Positions 42,510-53,971 of a DNA stretch of 64,000 nt are shown here, piece after piece. Source of the DNA: Aliihoeflea sp. 40Bstr573. Lineage in GTDB: Bacteria > Pseudomonadota > Alphaproteobacteria > Rhizobiales > Rhizobiaceae. The notes under the pieces were generated by a model. The model did no database searches. It was not told where the DNA came from and was given only the letters and a program-made list of their open reading frames with translations. Both the position numbers and the translations under genes were made by a program. Location of the stretch: positions 124,001 through 188,000 of the forward strand of contig NZ_JAAAMH010000008.1 of assembly GCF_024105655.1 (NCBI RefSeq). Reading direction: 5' to 3'. The number at the start of each line of letters is the position of its first letter. Within the stretch, counting starts at the first letter, position 1.

Positions 42510-43661
42510 ATGCCCGTTACCAAGAATACGCTCGCGCTGGCGACCTATGTGGTGCTCTTCCTGATCATTCTGGCCGCGCCGCTCTACTTCGACGTCTTCT
42601 GGCTCAACCGTTTCTCCAAGTTCCTGGTGTACGGAATGCTGGGCGTGGCGATGGCGCTGTGCTGGGGCTACGCGGGCATCCTGAACCTCGGTCAGGGCCT
42701 CTTCTTCGGCCTGGGCGCCTACTCCATCGCGATGTCGATGAAGCTCGCCAGCCCGACCAGCCTGGCGCAGGGCTCGGATACGCCGATCCCGGACTTCATG
42801 CTGTGGAACGCCGAGCCCGGCGCGCCGATCGACCTGTGCTGCATTACCAACGGGTCGTTCCTCTGGATCCCGTTCAAGAGCCAGTTCTTCGGCATTGCGA
42901 TGGGCGTCGTGCTGCCGACGCTGGTCGCCTTCGCGATCGGCTCGATCATCTTCCGCAAGCGGATCTCCGGCGTGTTCATCTCGATCATCACGCTGGCGGT
43001 GGTTCTTCTGGTCCGCCTGCTGGTGGTGGAGGCCCAGCCTTTCACCAACGGGTTCAACGGCCTGACCGACCTCGGCTACCTCACCGTCTTCGGCCACGAG
43101 TTCGACCCCTACTACGTCTCGACCTATTATCTGATCGCGATCAGCCTGGTGGTGGTGCTCGTTCTGGCACGCATCCTGGTCCAGACGCGCAGCGGCCTGA
43201 TCCTGCAGGCGGTGCGCGACGACGACCGGCGCGCGCGCTTTCTCGGCTTCGACGTGCCGGCCTACCAGATCTTCTTCTTCTGCGTGTCGGCGGCGATCGC
43301 CGGCTATGCGGGCATGCTCTACGTCCTCGTCGCCGAATTCGCTTCGCCGACCTTCATGGATCTCGCCTTCTCCATCACCATGGTGGTCTGGGCGGCCGTG
43401 GGCGGGCGCAACTCGCTGCTGGGCGCCTGCATCGGCGCCGTGCTGATCAACATGGTCGAGGCCACCGTCAGCGAGACGCCGCAGCTGATCGAGGCGTGGA
43501 AGGTCATCATGGGCCTCGCCTTCGTCCTGGCCGTTCTGTTCCTGCCGCGCGGCATTGCAGGCCTCGTCAGCCGGCTCGGCTACATGATCGTGCGCAAGCC
43601 GCAGAAGATGCCTGCGGCGCGGGCGGATGCCGTCGACGCCGAACCGGCACGTGCGGGCTAG
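42510..43661 (+). CDS. urtC: Amide/urea ABC transporter permease (UrtC/LivM type)
   Basis: The 383-residue membrane protein has the LivM pattern CWGYAGILNLGQGLFFGLGA and AVRDDDRRARFLGFDVPAYQ. An insertion between the second and third membrane segments (DTPIPDFMLWNAEPGAPIDL) is usual for UrtC. It starts 3 bases after urtB and forms the second half of the channel. Confidence 0.9.
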   Translation: MPVTKNTLALATYVVLFLIILAAPLYFDVFWLNRFSKFLVYGMLGVAMALCWGYAGILNLGQGLFFGLGAYSIAMSMKLASPTSLAQGSDTPIPDFMLWNAEPGAPIDLCCITNGSFLWIPFKSQFFGIAMGVVLPTLVAFAIGSIIFRKRISGVFISIITLAVVLLVRLLVVEAQPFTNGFNGLTDLGYLTVFGHEFDPYYVSTYYLIAISLVVVLVLARILVQTRSGLILQAVRDDDRRARFLGFDVPAYQIFFFCVSAAIAGYAGMLYVLVAEFASPTFMDLAFSITMVVWAAVGGRNSLLGACIGAVLINMVEATVSETPQLIEAWKVIMGLAFVLAVLFLPRGIAGLVSRLGYMIVRKPQKMPAARADAVDAEPARAG

Positions 43662-43670
43662 GAGGCGAAG

Positions 43671-44420
43671 ATGAGCACAGCCAGCCTGACAATAGACGGC
43701 CTGACCGTCGACTTTTCCGGGTTCCGCGCCGTCGACAGCGTTTCGACCGTGGTCGATGCCGGGGAACTGCGCGTGCTGCTCGGCGCCAACGGCGCCGGCA
43801 AGACGACGCTGATGGACCTGATCTCCGGCAAGACCCGCGCCACCGCGGGCAAGGTCTATATCGGCGACACCGAGGTCACCGCCATGTCGGAGCACGCCAT
43901 CGCGCGGGCCGGCATGGGGCGCAAGTTCCAGATTCCCAGCGTCTTCCGCGACCTGACGGTGCGACAGAACCTCGAGGTCGCCGCCTCGCCCAGCCCGGGT
44001 GTGTTCGCCAACCTGCGCTTCGCGCTGCCGTCGAGCACGACAGCCCGCATCGATGAGATCATCGAGCTCGTCGGGCTGGGCGATCGCGTGGACACGGATG
44101 CCGGTACGCTCAGCCATGGCGAGACCCAGTGGCTGGAGCTCGGGATGCTGATCGCGCAGCGGCCGAAGGTGATCCTGCTCGACGAGCCGACCGCCGGCAT
44201 GACCGAGGCTGAGACCATGAAGACCGCCGCCATCATCAAGGCGATGCGGGGCGAGCATACGCTCGTGGTCGTTGAGCACGACATGGCCTTCGTCAAGGAA
44301 ATCGCCAACCGCATCACTGTCATGCATTTGGGCAAGGTGCTGGCCGAGGGCTCGGTCGAGAGCATCGAGAAAAACCAGGCGGTGCGCGACGCTTATCTCG
44401 GCTCGAAGGGGATCGTCTGA
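43671..44420 (+). CDS. urtD: Amide/urea ABC transporter ATP-binding protein (UrtD/LivG type)
   Basis: The 249-residue ATPase has Walker A LLGANGAGKTTLMDL, a Q-loop in GMGRKFQIPSVFRDLTVRQN, signature LSHGETQWLELGM (the SHGE variant typical of UrtD), Walker B VILLDEPTAGM and switch VVEHDMAFV. It energises the two permeases together with UrtE. Its stop overlaps the urtE start by 1 base. Confidence 0.92.
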   Translation: MSTASLTIDGLTVDFSGFRAVDSVSTVVDAGELRVLLGANGAGKTTLMDLISGKTRATAGKVYIGDTEVTAMSEHAIARAGMGRKFQIPSVFRDLTVRQNLEVAASPSPGVFANLRFALPSSTTARIDEIIELVGLGDRVDTDAGTLSHGETQWLELGMLIAQRPKVILLDEPTAGMTEAETMKTAAIIKAMRGEHTLVVVEHDMAFVKEIANRITVMHLGKVLAEGSVESIEKNQAVRDAYLGSKGIV

Positions 44421-45112
44421 TGCTGAAGCTCGACAAGGTGAACAGCTTCTACGGCCGCAGCCACGCCCTGCACGACCTGTCGCTTTCGATCCCGAAGGGA
44501 CAGATCACGGCCATCGTCGGTCGCAACGGTACCGGCAAGACGACGCTGCTCAAGACGATCATGGGGCTAACCGTGAAGTCGACGGGCGCGATCGACCTCG
44601 ACGGCACAGACCTCTCCGCCCAGCCGACCTTCCGCCGCGCCCGCGCGGGGATCGCCTATGTGCCGCAAGGCCGGCAGATCATCCCGGACTTCACGGTGCG
44701 CGAGAACATCCTGATGGGCGGCTTCGCCTCGACATCCGGCCGCCAGGTGCCGGCGCTGGTGGGCGCGCTCTTCCCCTATCTGACCGAGAACATGGAGCGG
44801 CCGGGCGGCCTCCTGTCTGGCGGCCAGCAGCAGCAGCTCGCCATCGCCCGGGCGCTGGCGGCGAATCCTCAGATCCTGCTGCTCGATGAGCCGACCGAGG
44901 GCATCCAGCCCAACATCGTCGAGGACATCCAGAACATCATCATCCGCCTCAACCGCGACGAAGGCCTGTCGATCGTGCTAGTCGAGCAGAACGTCGCCTT
45001 CGCGCGACGGGCCGGACATCACTTCGCCATGCTGGAGAAGGGGCGCGCCGTGGCGGCCGGACCGATCGACAGCCTGACCGACGAACTTATCCATCAACAC
45101 ATCGCCGTCTAG
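44420..45112 (+). CDS. urtE: Amide/urea ABC transporter ATP-binding protein (UrtE/LivF type)
   Basis: The 230-residue ATPase has Walker [16 protein letters not shown]-loop [16 protein letters not shown], signature [15 protein letters not shown], Walker [15 protein letters not shown] and switch [10 protein letters not shown]. The form is standard for LivF/UrtE. It is followed 28 bases later by amiE, linking uptake directly to amide hydrolysis. Confidence 0.92.
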   Translation: MLKLDKVNSFYGRSHALHDLSLSIPKGQITAIVGRNGTGKTTLLKTIMGLTVKSTGAIDLDGTDLSAQPTFRRARAGIAYVPQGRQIIPDFTVRENILMGGFASTSGRQVPALVGALFPYLTENMERPGGLLSGGQQQQLAIARALAANPQILLLDEPTEGIQPNIVEDIQNIIIRLNRDEGLSIVLVEQNVAFARRAGHHFAMLEKGRAVAAGPIDSLTDELIHQHIAV

Positions 45113-45140
45113 CGACAGAACAACCAAGGGAGTTCCCAGT

Positions 45141-46181
45141 ATGCAACATGGTGACATCGTTTCGAGCAAGGATTCCGTCGGCGTTGCCGTCGTCAACTAC
45201 AAGATGCCGCGGCTGCACACCAAGGCCGAGGTGCTCGCCAATGCGCACAAGATCGCCGACATGCTCATTGGCATGAAGCAGGGCCTGCCCGGCATGGACC
45301 TGGTGATCTTCCCCGAATACTCGACCCACGGCATCATGTACGACCCCAAGGAGATGTACGAGACCGCCTCGCAGATCCCCGGGGAGGAGACCGAAATCTT
45401 CGCCGAGGCCTGCCGCGCGGCCAAGGTATGGGGCGTCTTCTCGCTGACAGGCGAGCGTCATGAGGCGCACCCCAACAAGGCGCCCTACAACACGCTGATC
45501 CTGATGAACGACAAGGGCGAGATCGTCCAGAAGTACCGCAAGATCATGCCATGGGTGCCGATCGAGGGCTGGTATCCCGGCGACTGCACCTATGTGTCGG
45601 AAGGCCCGAAGGGCATGAAGATCAGCCTGATTATCTGCGACGACGGCAATTATCCGGAAATCTGGCGCGACTGCGCGATGAAGGGCGCCGAGCTGATCAT
45701 CCGCTGCCAGGGCTACATGTATCCGGCCAAGGAGCAACAGATCGTCATGGCCAAGGCGATGGCCTGGGCCAACAACAGCTATGTCGCCGTCGCCAATGCC
45801 GCAGGCTTCGACGGTGTCTATACCTATTTCGGCCACTCCGCGATCATCGGCTTCGATGGGCGCTCGCTGGGCGAATGCGGCACGGAAGAGATGGGCATCC
45901 AGTTCGCCCAGCTCTCGGTGCCGCTGATCCGTGAGGCGCGCGCCAAGGGCCAGGCGCAGAACCACCTCTACAAGCTGCTGCACCGCGGCTACACCGGCAT
46001 GATCAACTCCGGCGAGGATCCGCGCGGCACCTGTGCCCTGCCGTTCGAATTCTACCGCAAATGGACCAACGACCCGGAAGGCACGCGCGACATGGTCGAG
46101 GCCATGACGCGCAGCGCGCCGGGCGTCGAGGACAGCCCGATCGAGGGCATTCCCACCAAGGTTGCGGCGGGCCATCGCTAG
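45141..46181 (+). CDS. amiE: Aliphatic amidase
   Basis: The 346-residue protein is a nitrilase-superfamily aliphatic amidase, almost collinear with Pseudomonas AmiE. The catalytic triad is Glu59 (VIFPEYST), Lys134 (QKYRKIMPW) and Cys166 ([10 protein letters not shown]), at the standard positions. It hydrolyses short amides such as acetamide and formamide to acid plus ammonia in the cytoplasm. GGGAG precedes the ATG. It lies behind the amide transporter and is controlled, by inference, through the ANTAR leader at 40026 via AmiC/AmiR. Confidence 0.95.
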   Translation: MQHGDIVSSKDSVGVAVVNYKMPRLHTKAEVLANAHKIADMLIGMKQGLPGMDLVIFPEYSTHGIMYDPKEMYETASQIPGEETEIFAEACRAAKVWGVFSLTGERHEAHPNKAPYNTLILMNDKGEIVQKYRKIMPWVPIEGWYPGDCTYVSEGPKGMKISLIICDDGNYPEIWRDCAMKGAELIIRCQGYMYPAKEQQIVMAKAMAWANNSYVAVANAAGFDGVYTYFGHSAIIGFDGRSLGECGTEEMGIQFAQLSVPLIREARAKGQAQNHLYKLLHRGYTGMINSGEDPRGTCALPFEFYRKWTNDPEGTRDMVEAMTRSAPGVEDSPIEGIPTKVAAGHR

Positions 46182-46248
46182 AGCAACACGGCGTCCCGCG
46201 TCGGCGAAGACCGGCGCGGGACGAACTCGGACGATGACGGCAGGTGCG

Positions 46249-47046
46249 ATGAGCCTCGACCAGTACCGCATAGACCAGCAGCCGTTCTACGCGCCGGTCG
46301 GCAACGAGATCGCCTATTTCGAGGCGGCCTATGCCGAGCGCGTGCCGGTTATGCTGAAGGGCCCCACCGGCTGCGGCAAGACGCGGTTCGTGGAGCATAT
46401 GGCGTGGAAGCTCGGCCGGCCGCTGGTCACCGTCGCCTGCCACGAGGACATGACGGCTGCCGATCTCGTCGGCCGCTTCCTGCTCGAGGGTGGCGACACG
46501 GTCTGGAAGGACGGCCCGCTGACGGAGGCTGTGCGCGGCGGCGCTATCTGCTATCTCGACGAGATCGTGGAGGCGCGGCAGGACACGACGGTGGTCATCC
46601 ATCCGCTGACCGACCAGCGCCGCGCGCTGCCGCTCGAGAAGCGCAACGAGCTGGTCACCGCGCATCCCGATTTCTTCCTCGTGATCTCCTACAACCCCGG
46701 CTACCAGAGCGCGGTGAAGGACCTCAAGGAATCGACGAAGCAGCGGTTTGCGGCGATCGACTTCACCTATGCCGATCCAGCCCGCGAACGCGCCATCGTG
46801 GCGGCCGAAGCAGGCATCGAGGATGAGCTTGCCGGCCGGTTGGTCGCCATCGCGGCCGCGTCGCGCAATCTGTCGGGCAAGGGCCTCGACGAAGGCGCAT
46901 CGACACGCACGCTGATCCGCGCCGGTCGACTGATCGCGCGCGGCATCGCCCCGACGGACGCCTGCGAACTCGCGATCGTCTCGCCGCTGACCGACGATGC
47001 GGATCTGCGCGGCGCGTTGCGCTCCGCGGTGGCGGCGTGCCTCTGA
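46249..47046 (+). CDS. MoxR-family AAA+ ATPase (CbbQ/NorQ-like)
   Basis: The 265-residue AAA+ protein has Walker [12 protein letters not shown] (about residues 37-47), Walker [12 protein letters not shown] and the sensor-1 region [12 protein letters not shown], with a C-terminal CbbQ-type domain. CbbQ/NorQ proteins work with a VWA partner to insert metals into or remodel a client enzyme. Here it sits between amiE and a VWA gene and would replace the AmiB chaperone of Pseudomonas; the client (amidase or urease) is unknown. The start at 46249 follows AGGTG; 46234 is an alternative. Confidence 0.85.
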   Translation: MSLDQYRIDQQPFYAPVGNEIAYFEAAYAERVPVMLKGPTGCGKTRFVEHMAWKLGRPLVTVACHEDMTAADLVGRFLLEGGDTVWKDGPLTEAVRGGAICYLDEIVEARQDTTVVIHPLTDQRRALPLEKRNELVTAHPDFFLVISYNPGYQSAVKDLKESTKQRFAAIDFTYADPARERAIVAAEAGIEDELAGRLVAIAAASRNLSGKGLDEGASTRTLIRAGRLIARGIAPTDACELAIVSPLTDDADLRGALRSAVAACL

Positions 47047-49340
47047 GCGCGACAGCCGAGGCCAGCGAGACGGGCGCGGCGGATGCCGACCCGATGGAGC
47101 GCGAGCTGCGCATGCGGCCTGCCCTTCTCGATGCCTATCGCGCCGCCCGTCACGACATCCGCCGCCACCTTGCACCTGCGGACATCGCGCGATGGTCTGA
47201 CGCGATGCTGCGCCTCTACCGCGCCAATGCCGGACCGGCGCTTCTGGGGAACCTGTGGACCCTCCAGCGGCGTGTCGCGGCGCATGCCTCACCGGATACG
47301 CTGCTCTCGATTTCCAGCGCGTCGCGGGAACTCTGTCTGCACGGCGGTGCGCGCGGCACCGCGCAGCTTGTGGATGCGGTCGGCATGCGCCTGACGTTTG
47401 GCGACGACGGTGCGGTCTGGGCGCAGTTCCTGGCCGGTGTCGCCGCGCTCGCACCGCGCGCACCGGAACTCGCCGGCGCGCTGGCCGAGACGCTGCCTGC
47501 TCTTGCCGAGGCGCTCGATCCGCCGGATATGGTCGGCTGGGCCGAGGATGCGCTGCGGCTCTATCCGTTGGACCGCCGCCGCCGGTTGGCCTATCTGCGG
47601 CTGGACGACCCGATGGCGCGGCAGCGCCTCTCCGCCCATGAGGGCGCGGCGCGGTTCGACGCCCACCGCAATCGTCTCGCCTATCTCGCCCGCGCCCTGT
47701 TCGAGCGCGAGTTGCAGACCCAGACGCTCGCCGCGCGCGGCCCCCGCGCCTACGCCCGCACCCGGCTCGCAGGCAGCGTCGTGCTCATGCCGGAGCTGGC
47801 GCCGCGCCTGCCATCGGCACAGGCGGAGCGCTTCTTCGAGGCAGCAGTGCTCCATGCGCTCGCGCATCAGGCGTTCACATCGCATCGCTTCGCGGTTGGG
47901 AAGATGAAACCCTTGCAGCTCGCGCTGGTCTCGCTGCTGGAAGATGCGCGTGTCGAGCGGTTGGCGATGCAACGCTTTCCGGGCCTGGCGCGGCTCTGGC
48001 TGCCCTTCCACACGGCCCGGCCGATGCGCGCGCGGTCGTCCGGCGCGCTGCTGGCACGACTGGCCCGAACGCTGGCCGACCAGTCGGTGGAGGATGACGA
48101 CCAATGGGTGCGCAAGGGCAGCAGTTTGTTCGAACAGGCGTTCGCCGAGAGGCCGCATGATCAGTCCTTTTGCGAAGTGATCGTGCGTGTCCTTGGGCAC
48201 GATCTGGGCCAGATGCGCATTCCGTTCGATGCGAAATCCTATCTGGTGGACCCCGCCTACCGCGACGACGGGCTCGGCCTGTTCGAGCTCGACGATCCTG
48301 AGGACGCCGACCCGGATACGCTCGACATCATGCTCGATGCGGCGCGCATGGAGCCCGGACGGACGGACGACGGCGCCGGCGATGACAGCGGTGCGGAAGC
48401 TGCCCGCAGCCGCGCCGCCGAGGCGGAGGCTGACAAGGGTCCGCTGCTCGGACATTATCCCGAATGGGACCACCGCCTGCACACCGACACGATGGCGCTG
48501 ACCAGCGTGTATGCCGAGGAACTCGCGGCCCTGCAGCGCCCGCATTGGCTGAACCGCGAGATCGATGCCCGCCGGCGCGAGACGAGCCGCATCGGCGCGA
48601 TGGTGCGGCGTGCGCGCATGGGGCCGGCGAGGCGGCTGAAGAAGCGGCTCGACGGCGACGATCTCGATCTGGACGCGCTGGTCGAGATGACGGTCGCCCG
48701 GCGCAGCGGCGAAACGCCAGATCCGCGCATCTATACCGTCAAGCGGCGCACCGAGCGCAACATCTCCATGGCGCTGCTGATCGATACGTCGGAATCGACG
48801 GCAGCACATGTCGCGGCCAGCGGTGGCACGATCCTCCAGACGGCCGCGGTGGCGACTGGACTGTTCGGTACGGCGCTCGACGAGCTGGGCGACGACTTCG
48901 CCGTCTTCACCTTCTGCTCCGATGGTCCCGACAATGTGCGCCTCGGAGCGGTCAAGGATTTCACAGACGGCTTCGGCGAAGGCATCGACCGGCTGGCGGC
49001 GCTGCGGCCCGGCCTGTCGACGCGGCTGGGCGCGGCTCTACGACATGTGGCGCGGCGCCTGGATGCGCGCCCAAGCCTGCGCAAGGTGATGATCGTGGTG
49101 ACGGACGGAGAGCCTGCCGACCGGGACATCGACGACCCCGACCATCTGGTCGAGGATGCACGTCGGGCGGTTCTTCAAGCGCGCGCGGACGGGCTCGATC
49201 TGTTCTGCGTGGCGCTGGGCAATCATGCCGACCGCGCCGCGAGCCGCGTCTTCGGCCGCCGCAACACGCTGCTGGTGGAGCGTGTCGCGGATCTGCCGTC
49301 GCGGCTGGCCGGGCTCTATTTCCGGCTGACGGTCAACTGA
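47037..49340 (+). CDS. VWA-domain protein (CbbO/NorD-like), partner of the AAA+ ATPase
   Basis: The 767-residue protein has a long helical N-terminal part, an acidic middle section (about residues 415-470, [20 protein letters not shown]) and a C-terminal VWA domain with the MIDAS motif LLIDTSEST (about residue 582) and [10 protein letters not shown]. This is the NorD/CbbO pattern. The GTG start at 47037 overlaps the AAA+ gene by 10 bases, so the pair is coupled. It ends the plus-strand operon and converges with ureJ, 9 bases away. Confidence 0.85.
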   Translation: MPLSATAEASETGAADADPMERELRMRPALLDAYRAARHDIRRHLAPADIARWSDAMLRLYRANAGPALLGNLWTLQRRVAAHASPDTLLSISSASRELCLHGGARGTAQLVDAVGMRLTFGDDGAVWAQFLAGVAALAPRAPELAGALAETLPALAEALDPPDMVGWAEDALRLYPLDRRRRLAYLRLDDPMARQRLSAHEGAARFDAHRNRLAYLARALFERELQTQTLAARGPRAYARTRLAGSVVLMPELAPRLPSAQAERFFEAAVLHALAHQAFTSHRFAVGKMKPLQLALVSLLEDARVERLAMQRFPGLARLWLPFHTARPMRARSSGALLARLARTLADQSVEDDDQWVRKGSSLFEQAFAERPHDQSFCEVIVRVLGHDLGQMRIPFDAKSYLVDPAYRDDGLGLFELDDPEDADPDTLDIMLDAARMEPGRTDDGAGDDSGAEAARSRAAEAEADKGPLLGHYPEWDHRLHTDTMALTSVYAEELAALQRPHWLNREIDARRRETSRIGAMVRRARMGPARRLKKRLDGDDLDLDALVEMTVARRSGETPDPRIYTVKRRTERNISMALLIDTSESTAAHVAASGGTILQTAAVATGLFGTALDELGDDFAVFTFCSDGPDNVRLGAVKDFTDGFGEGIDRLAALRPGLSTRLGAALRHVARRLDARPSLRKVMIVVTDGEPADRDIDDPDHLVEDARRAVLQARADGLDLFCVALGNHADRAASRVFGRRNTLLVERVADLPSRLAGLYFRLTVN

Positions 49341-49349
49341 CCGCGGCGG

Positions 49350-49937
49350 TCAGCCGGCGCCGAGCACCAGGCCGATGCCGGCGAGTGCCGCGACGCCGCC
49401 CAGCAGGCGCGCCGGGAGATTGCCGGCAGCCTTGAGCGCCATGCCCATCACCAGTCCCGACGCATGCAGCAGCGCGGTCGCGAGCAGGAAGCCGCTCGCA
49501 TAGGACAGGCCATTGGCCGAAGCGGGCATTTCCGCGCCGTGTGCGTAGCCATGGAAGATCGCCGACAGACCCACGGCAAGCATCGCCCAAGGCAAGGGCT
49601 GGCGCAGATCGAAGGCGGTCAGCAGGCCGAGCACGACCACTGACAGCGCGATGCCAAGCTCGAACATCGGAATGACAACGCCGGCTGCGCCGAGCATGCC
49701 GCCGACGGCCATCATCGAGACGAACAGCAGCGGCAGGCCCCAGCGCGCGCGACCGCCGATCTGCCAGGCCAGCACACCGACGAGCACCATTGCCATCAGG
49801 TGATCGAGCCCCCCGACCGGGTGGGCCAGGCCGTGGAGAAGGCTGTAGCCATGGTCGCCCTGCGCATGCGCGAAGGCCGTGGCGGGCAGGAGTGCGAAGG
49901 TGGCGGTGAGGCCGAAGCGACGAGTTGTTCGAGTCAT
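49350..49937 (-). CDS. ureJ: HupE/UreJ-family nickel transporter
   Basis: The 195-residue membrane protein has a signal-like N-terminus ending ATAFAHAQGD and the HupE/UreJ motif HGLAHPVGGLDHLMAMVLVG, then FHGYAHGAEMP, both rich in His. These proteins bring nickel across the inner membrane for urease or hydrogenase. It is the last gene of the urease operon, which fits nickel supply for UreC. The start at 49937 gives the signal directly. Confidence 0.9.
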   Translation of the reverse strand: MTRTTRRFGLTATFALLPATAFAHAQGDHGYSLLHGLAHPVGGLDHLMAMVLVGVLAWQIGGRARWGLPLLFVSMMAVGGMLGAAGVVIPMFELGIALSVVVLGLLTAFDLRQPLPWAMLAVGLSAIFHGYAHGAEMPASANGLSYASGFLLATALLHASGLVMGMALKAAGNLPARLLGGVAALAGIGLVLGAG

Positions 49938-49983
49938 GATGCGGGTTCCCTGCTGGATGCCGGTTCTTGAGATACGAGAGAGG

Positions 49984-50862
49984 TCATTTGCGCCTCGGAG
50001 CGGGTGTCCGGCCGTCGAAGGCCGCCTGGACCGATGCGACGAAGGCGGCATTTGCTGCCCGCCGCGATGCCACCGCACTGGTTGCGATGCCACGCACGCA
50101 CCAGCCCGCATCGTTCGGCAGCGCGCTGATGCCGACCAGAATATCGTGAAGCGCCAGCGCGTCGCGAAGCACATCACGTGACGGCAAACGTGCGGCAGGG
50201 CCGAGCAGCAGCGAGGTGCTCACCACCCGCCAGTCCCTGCCCGTCCCGAAGGTCGCGCCGAGCTGCGCGCCAGTCACGACAAAGCGGTCGCGCAGCCGAA
50301 GGCGGCCATTTCGATCATATACGGTGACGTCGTTGCACAGCCTGTCGAAGGCGCCGTTCGCCGCCGCCGGATCGTGCCATGCGAAGGCATCGTGCAGCAG
50401 CACCACCGCATCGGGGTCGAGCCGAAGCTCGATGCGAGCATCCAGCGCCGCTCCGGGAAACAGGATCGCCGGATCCGGCGTGTAGGCGAGATAGCCGTCC
50501 GCCTCGACCTCGATGCGCGTCGTCTGCCGTGCCGGCATGCCGTGGCAGGCATGGACGACGCTTGCGGCCTGCGTAGTGACATGCGCCGCCGCGCCGGCGG
50601 TGACCACCAGGCGGTTGTCGAGCCGATCGTCACGGTAGAGCCCGCCCGACGACGACTGTTGGTAGGCCGTCAGGAGCTCCGGAATGTCGGAATCGAGCCG
50701 GAACGGCCGCGTGAAGTGAAACGGATAGGAGACGAACTGCTCGCCGATGCGGGTGATGTCGCCGTGGCGGTTGAAGGCGAGGTGAAACCGCCCGACACGC
50801 GCCGCCGCATCGAAGCTGTCCGTCGTCATCGCCAAGTCAGCCGGTTGCCAGTGTAGGGTCAT
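49984..50862 (-). CDS. ureD: Urease accessory protein UreD
   Basis: The 292-residue protein has the UreD/UreH pattern: [42 protein letters not shown] and [10 protein letters not shown]. UreD is the platform on which UreF and UreG assemble with apo-urease. Its ATG overlaps the ureG stop (ATGA). Length is normal. Confidence 0.9.
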   Translation of the reverse strand: MTLHWQPADLAMTTDSFDAAARVGRFHLAFNRHGDITRIGEQFVSYPFHFTRPFRLDSDIPELLTAYQQSSSGGLYRDDRLDNRLVVTAGAAAHVTTQAASVVHACHGMPARQTTRIEVEADGYLAYTPDPAILFPGAALDARIELRLDPDAVVLLHDAFAWHDPAAANGAFDRLCNDVTVYDRNGRLRLRDRFVVTGAQLGATFGTGRDWRVVSTSLLLGPAARLPSRDVLRDALALHDILVGISALPNDAGWCVRGIATSAVASRRAANAAFVASVQAAFDGRTPAPRRK

Positions 50863-51506
50863 CGGAACAGCAGCTGCTTAGCGATGAGGTCGACGATCTC
50901 CTCTATACCTTCCCGTGCCCGGCAGTTGGTCAGCGCGATCGGCTTGTCGCCGCGCGCGTTGCGGGCATCCGCCAGCATCTGCGGCAGGTCGACGCCGACA
51001 TGGGGCGCCAGGTCCTTCTTGTTGATGACGAGGAGGTCGCACTTCAGCACGCCCGGGCCGTTCTTGCGCGGAATGTCGTCGCCGCCGGCCACGTCGATCA
51101 CGAACATCCACCAGTCGACGAGATCGAGCGAGAAGGTGGAAGCGAGATTGTCGCCGCCGCTTTCGATGAGGATCAGCTCGACATTCGGAAAGATCATCTC
51201 CAGTTCGTCGGCCGCGGCGATGTTGAGCGTCGGGTCCTCGCGGATCACCGTATGCGGACAGGCGCCGGCCTCTACCGCCATCACGCGCTTTGGGTCGATC
51301 AGGCCCGAGCGGCGCAGCCGCTCGGCATCCTCGGCGGTGACGAGATCGTTGGTGACGACGGCGATGGAGATGCCGCGCGCCGCGAAGGCCGGGATCAGCC
51401 GCTCGATCAAGGCTGTCTTGCCCGAACCGACCGGCCCGCCGATGCCGACGCGCGCCGCGCCGACGCGGCTCTTCTCTTGCGAGCCAATCTTGGCCTGAAC
51501 GTTCAT
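50859..51506 (-). CDS. ureG: Urease accessory GTPase UreG
   Basis: The 215-residue SIMIBI-class GTPase has P-loop [11 protein letters not shown] (residues 23-33), the Cys-Pro-His nickel motif in [14 protein letters not shown] and the guanine-specificity NKKD. It delivers nickel to the urease active site using GTP. It lies 3 bases after ureC and overlaps ureD. Confidence 0.95.
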   Translation of the reverse strand: MNVQAKIGSQEKSRVGAARVGIGGPVGSGKTALIERLIPAFAARGISIAVVTNDLVTAEDAERLRRSGLIDPKRVMAVEAGACPHTVIREDPTLNIAAADELEMIFPNVELILIESGGDNLASTFSLDLVDWWMFVIDVAGGDDIPRKNGPGVLKCDLLVINKKDLAPHVGVDLPQMLADARNARGDKPIALTNCRAREGIEEIVDLIAKQLLFR

Positions 51507-51509
51507 CGC

Positions 51510-53222
51510 CTACCTCAGCATATAGCGCTGCGTCAGCGGCAGCTCGCGTGCCGGTTCGCAGGTCGCCAACTCGCCATCGACGAAGACGTCGAAGGTCTGC
51601 GGGTCGACCCGGATGTCGGGGCACAGGTCGTTGTGCAGCATGTCGGCCTTGCCAAGCTTGCGCGTGCCGCGCGCCGGCAGGATCATCTTCGACAGGTCGA
51701 GGCGACCGGCGATGTCGTCCTCGATCGCCAGCGGGTTGACAAAGCAGGCGGAGAGCGCCTGCTTGGCGCGGCCGAAGGCGCCCCATTGCGGGCGCATGAT
51801 CAGCGGCTCGCAGGTCATCAGCGACGCCGCGCTGTCGCCCATGGCGCCCCAGGCGATGAAGCCGCCCTTGACGACGAGTTCGGGCTTGATGCCGAAGAAG
51901 GCGGGACGCCACAGCACGATGTCGGCCAGCTTGCCGTCTTCCAGCGAGCCGATGTGCTCGTGGATGCCGAAGGTGCGCGCGGCGTTGATCGTGTATTTGG
52001 CGATGTAGCGCTTGATGCGCTCGTTGTCGCCGAACTTCGTCGATTCCGTGGGCAGGCGACCGCGCTGCTTCTTCATCTTGTCGGCCAACTGCCAAGTGCG
52101 GCAGATCACCTCGTTGATGCGGCCCATGCCCTGGCTGTCGGAGCCCAGCATGGAGATCGCGCCGATATCGTGCAGCACGTCTTCCGCAGCGATCGTCTGG
52201 GCGCGGATGCGGCTTTCGGCGAAGGCTACGTCCTCGGGAATGGCCGGGTTGAGGTGATGGCACACCATCGTCATGTCGAGATGTTCGTCGAACGTGTTGA
52301 TGGTGTAGGGGTTGGTCGGATTGGTCGAGGACGGCAGGCACCACGGCACGCCGGCCACGCGGATGATGTCCGGCGCATGGCCGCCGCCGGCGCCTTCGGT
52401 GTGGTACATGTGGATGGTACGGCCGTTGATGGCGGCCAGCGTGTCCTCCACGAAACCGGATTCGTTCAGCGTATCGGTGTGGATCTGGACCGGGAAATCC
52501 AGCTCGTCGGCGACGCTGAGGCAGGTGTCGATCGACGCCGGCATCGTACCCCAGTCCTCGTGCAGCTTGAGGCCGAGGCAGCCGGTGCGGATCTGCTCGT
52601 GCAGCGAAGCCGGGCGATGCGAATTGCCGCGGCCGAGGAAGCCGAAATTGATCGGCCACTGTTCCGCCGCCTGCAGCATCTTGCCGACATTGAACGGACC
52701 GCCGCAATCGATGCCCACCGTGATCGGGCCGAGCGAGCCGCCCAGCATGGTGGTGATGCCGGACGAAATGGCGTGTTCGCAGAGCTGCGCGCTGTCGAAA
52801 TGAACGTGTACGTCGATGGCGCCCGCCGTCGCGATCAGCCCTTCGCAATCGCGCACCGTGGTCGCTGCCGACACGACGAGGCGCGGGTCGACGCCGTCCA
52901 TCACGGCGGGATTTCCGGCCTTTCCGAAGCCGACGATCCGGCCGTCGCGGATGCCGAGGTCGCCCTTGACGATGCCCAGCACCGCGTCGATCACGACGAC
53001 GTTGCACAAAAGCATGTCGAGCGCGCCTTCCGCGCTCGTCACGCCGGCCGCGAGCCCCGCGCCGTCGCGCAGCGTCTTGCCGCCGCCATGCAGGCACTCG
53101 TCGCCGTAGACGGCATGGTCCTTCTCGATCACCGCAACCAGCGACGTGTCGCCCAGAACCAGGCCGTCCCCCGTGGTCGGCCCGTACATGGTCGCATATT
53201 CCCGCTTGCTCATTACCGCCAT
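51510..53222 (-). CDS. ureC: Urease subunit alpha (catalytic)
   Basis: The 570-residue protein has all urease alpha hallmarks: the nickel-binding HxH in [16 protein letters not shown], the Lys that becomes carbamylated in [11 protein letters not shown] (about residue 217), [14 protein letters not shown], the flap with the active-site Cys and His in MVCHHLNP, and [11 protein letters not shown]. It hydrolyses urea to ammonia and carbamate. Length is normal. It lies 9 bases after the fused ureAB gene. Confidence 0.97.
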   Translation of the reverse strand: MAVMSKREYATMYGPTTGDGLVLGDTSLVAVIEKDHAVYGDECLHGGGKTLRDGAGLAAGVTSAEGALDMLLCNVVVIDAVLGIVKGDLGIRDGRIVGFGKAGNPAVMDGVDPRLVVSAATTVRDCEGLIATAGAIDVHVHFDSAQLCEHAISSGITTMLGGSLGPITVGIDCGGPFNVGKMLQAAEQWPINFGFLGRGNSHRPASLHEQIRTGCLGLKLHEDWGTMPASIDTCLSVADELDFPVQIHTDTLNESGFVEDTLAAINGRTIHMYHTEGAGGGHAPDIIRVAGVPWCLPSSTNPTNPYTINTFDEHLDMTMVCHHLNPAIPEDVAFAESRIRAQTIAAEDVLHDIGAISMLGSDSQGMGRINEVICRTWQLADKMKKQRGRLPTESTKFGDNERIKRYIAKYTINAARTFGIHEHIGSLEDGKLADIVLWRPAFFGIKPELVVKGGFIAWGAMGDSAASLMTCEPLIMRPQWGAFGRAKQALSACFVNPLAIEDDIAGRLDLSKMILPARGTRKLGKADMLHNDLCPDIRVDPQTFDVFVDGELATCEPARELPLTQRYMLR

Positions 53223-53231
53223 GACAGCCCC

Positions 53232-53927
53232 CTATGCGCCCAGAAATCCGCGTGCCTTGGCATTCGCCAGCGCCTTCGCCTTTGCCGCCGGATCGTCGGC
53301 GGCGCCGTCCGTCAGGCCATTCAGTCCCGACAGCACCTTCGCGCCGCCGAATTCCGTCAACGTGACCGACTTCTCCTGGCCCGGCTCGAAGCGCACGGCG
53401 GTGCCGGCGGGGATGTCCAGACGCAGGCCGAACGCTGCCGCGCGGTCGAAACGGAGCGCCTTGTTGACCTCGAAGAAGTGATAGTGGCTGCCGATCTGAA
53501 CCGGCCGGTCGCCGGTGTTGACCACCGTAAGCGTTTCCTTACGCCGCCCTGCATTGATCTCGATCTCCCCGTCGTCGACGACGAGACGGCCGGGTTCCAC
53601 TGTGTCGGCGGGCTTGCCCTCGGCCGGACGCAGCGGCTCATGCACCGTCACCAGTTTCGTTCCATCCGGGAACGTTGCCTCGACCTGCAGCATCGGCAGC
53701 ATGGCGGCGACGCCTTCCATGACATCGTCCTGCGTCAGGATGCGCGAGCCGAAGGACATCATTTCGGCCACGGAGCGGCCGTCGCGTGCGCCTTCGAGGA
53801 TCTCGTCGCAGATGATCGCCACGGCCTCCGGGAAGTTCAGTTTCAGACCGCGCGCACGCCGCTTCCGCGCCAGTTCGGCCGCGGTGTATATCGTGAGCCG
53901 TTCCAGCTCGGTCGGTGTCAGAAGCAT
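53232..53927 (-). CDS. ureAB: Fused urease gamma-beta subunit
   Basis: The 231-residue protein joins urease gamma (residues 1-100, [20 protein letters not shown] through [13 protein letters not shown]) to urease beta (about 101-231, [17 protein letters not shown], then [20 protein letters not shown]). Most bacteria encode these separately; the fusion is known from Helicobacter and some proteobacteria. The ATG at 53927 gives the exact gamma N-terminus; the long upstream open frame is a shadow of ureF. Confidence 0.95.
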   Translation of the reverse strand: MLLTPTELERLTIYTAAELARKRRARGLKLNFPEAVAIICDEILEGARDGRSVAEMMSFGSRILTQDDVMEGVAAMLPMLQVEATFPDGTKLVTVHEPLRPAEGKPADTVEPGRLVVDDGEIEINAGRRKETLTVVNTGDRPVQIGSHYHFFEVNKALRFDRAAAFGLRLDIPAGTAVRFEPGQEKSVTLTEFGGAKVLSGLNGLTDGAADDPAAKAKALANAKARGFLGA

Positions 53928-53971
53928 GACGGTCCCCGTTTCGGTTTCATGCGGTCGGCGCGATTGCGGTG

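Noticed and set aside
42075-44327. A 750-codon minus-strand frame opposite urtB-urtD
   Set aside because: His/Asp/Arg-rich translation typical of an antisense shadow; the plus-strand transporter genes explain the region.
50878-53097. A 739-codon minus-strand frame in another register over ureC-ureG
   Set aside because: Arg-rich shadow in the same direction as ureC and ureG, which carry all urease motifs.
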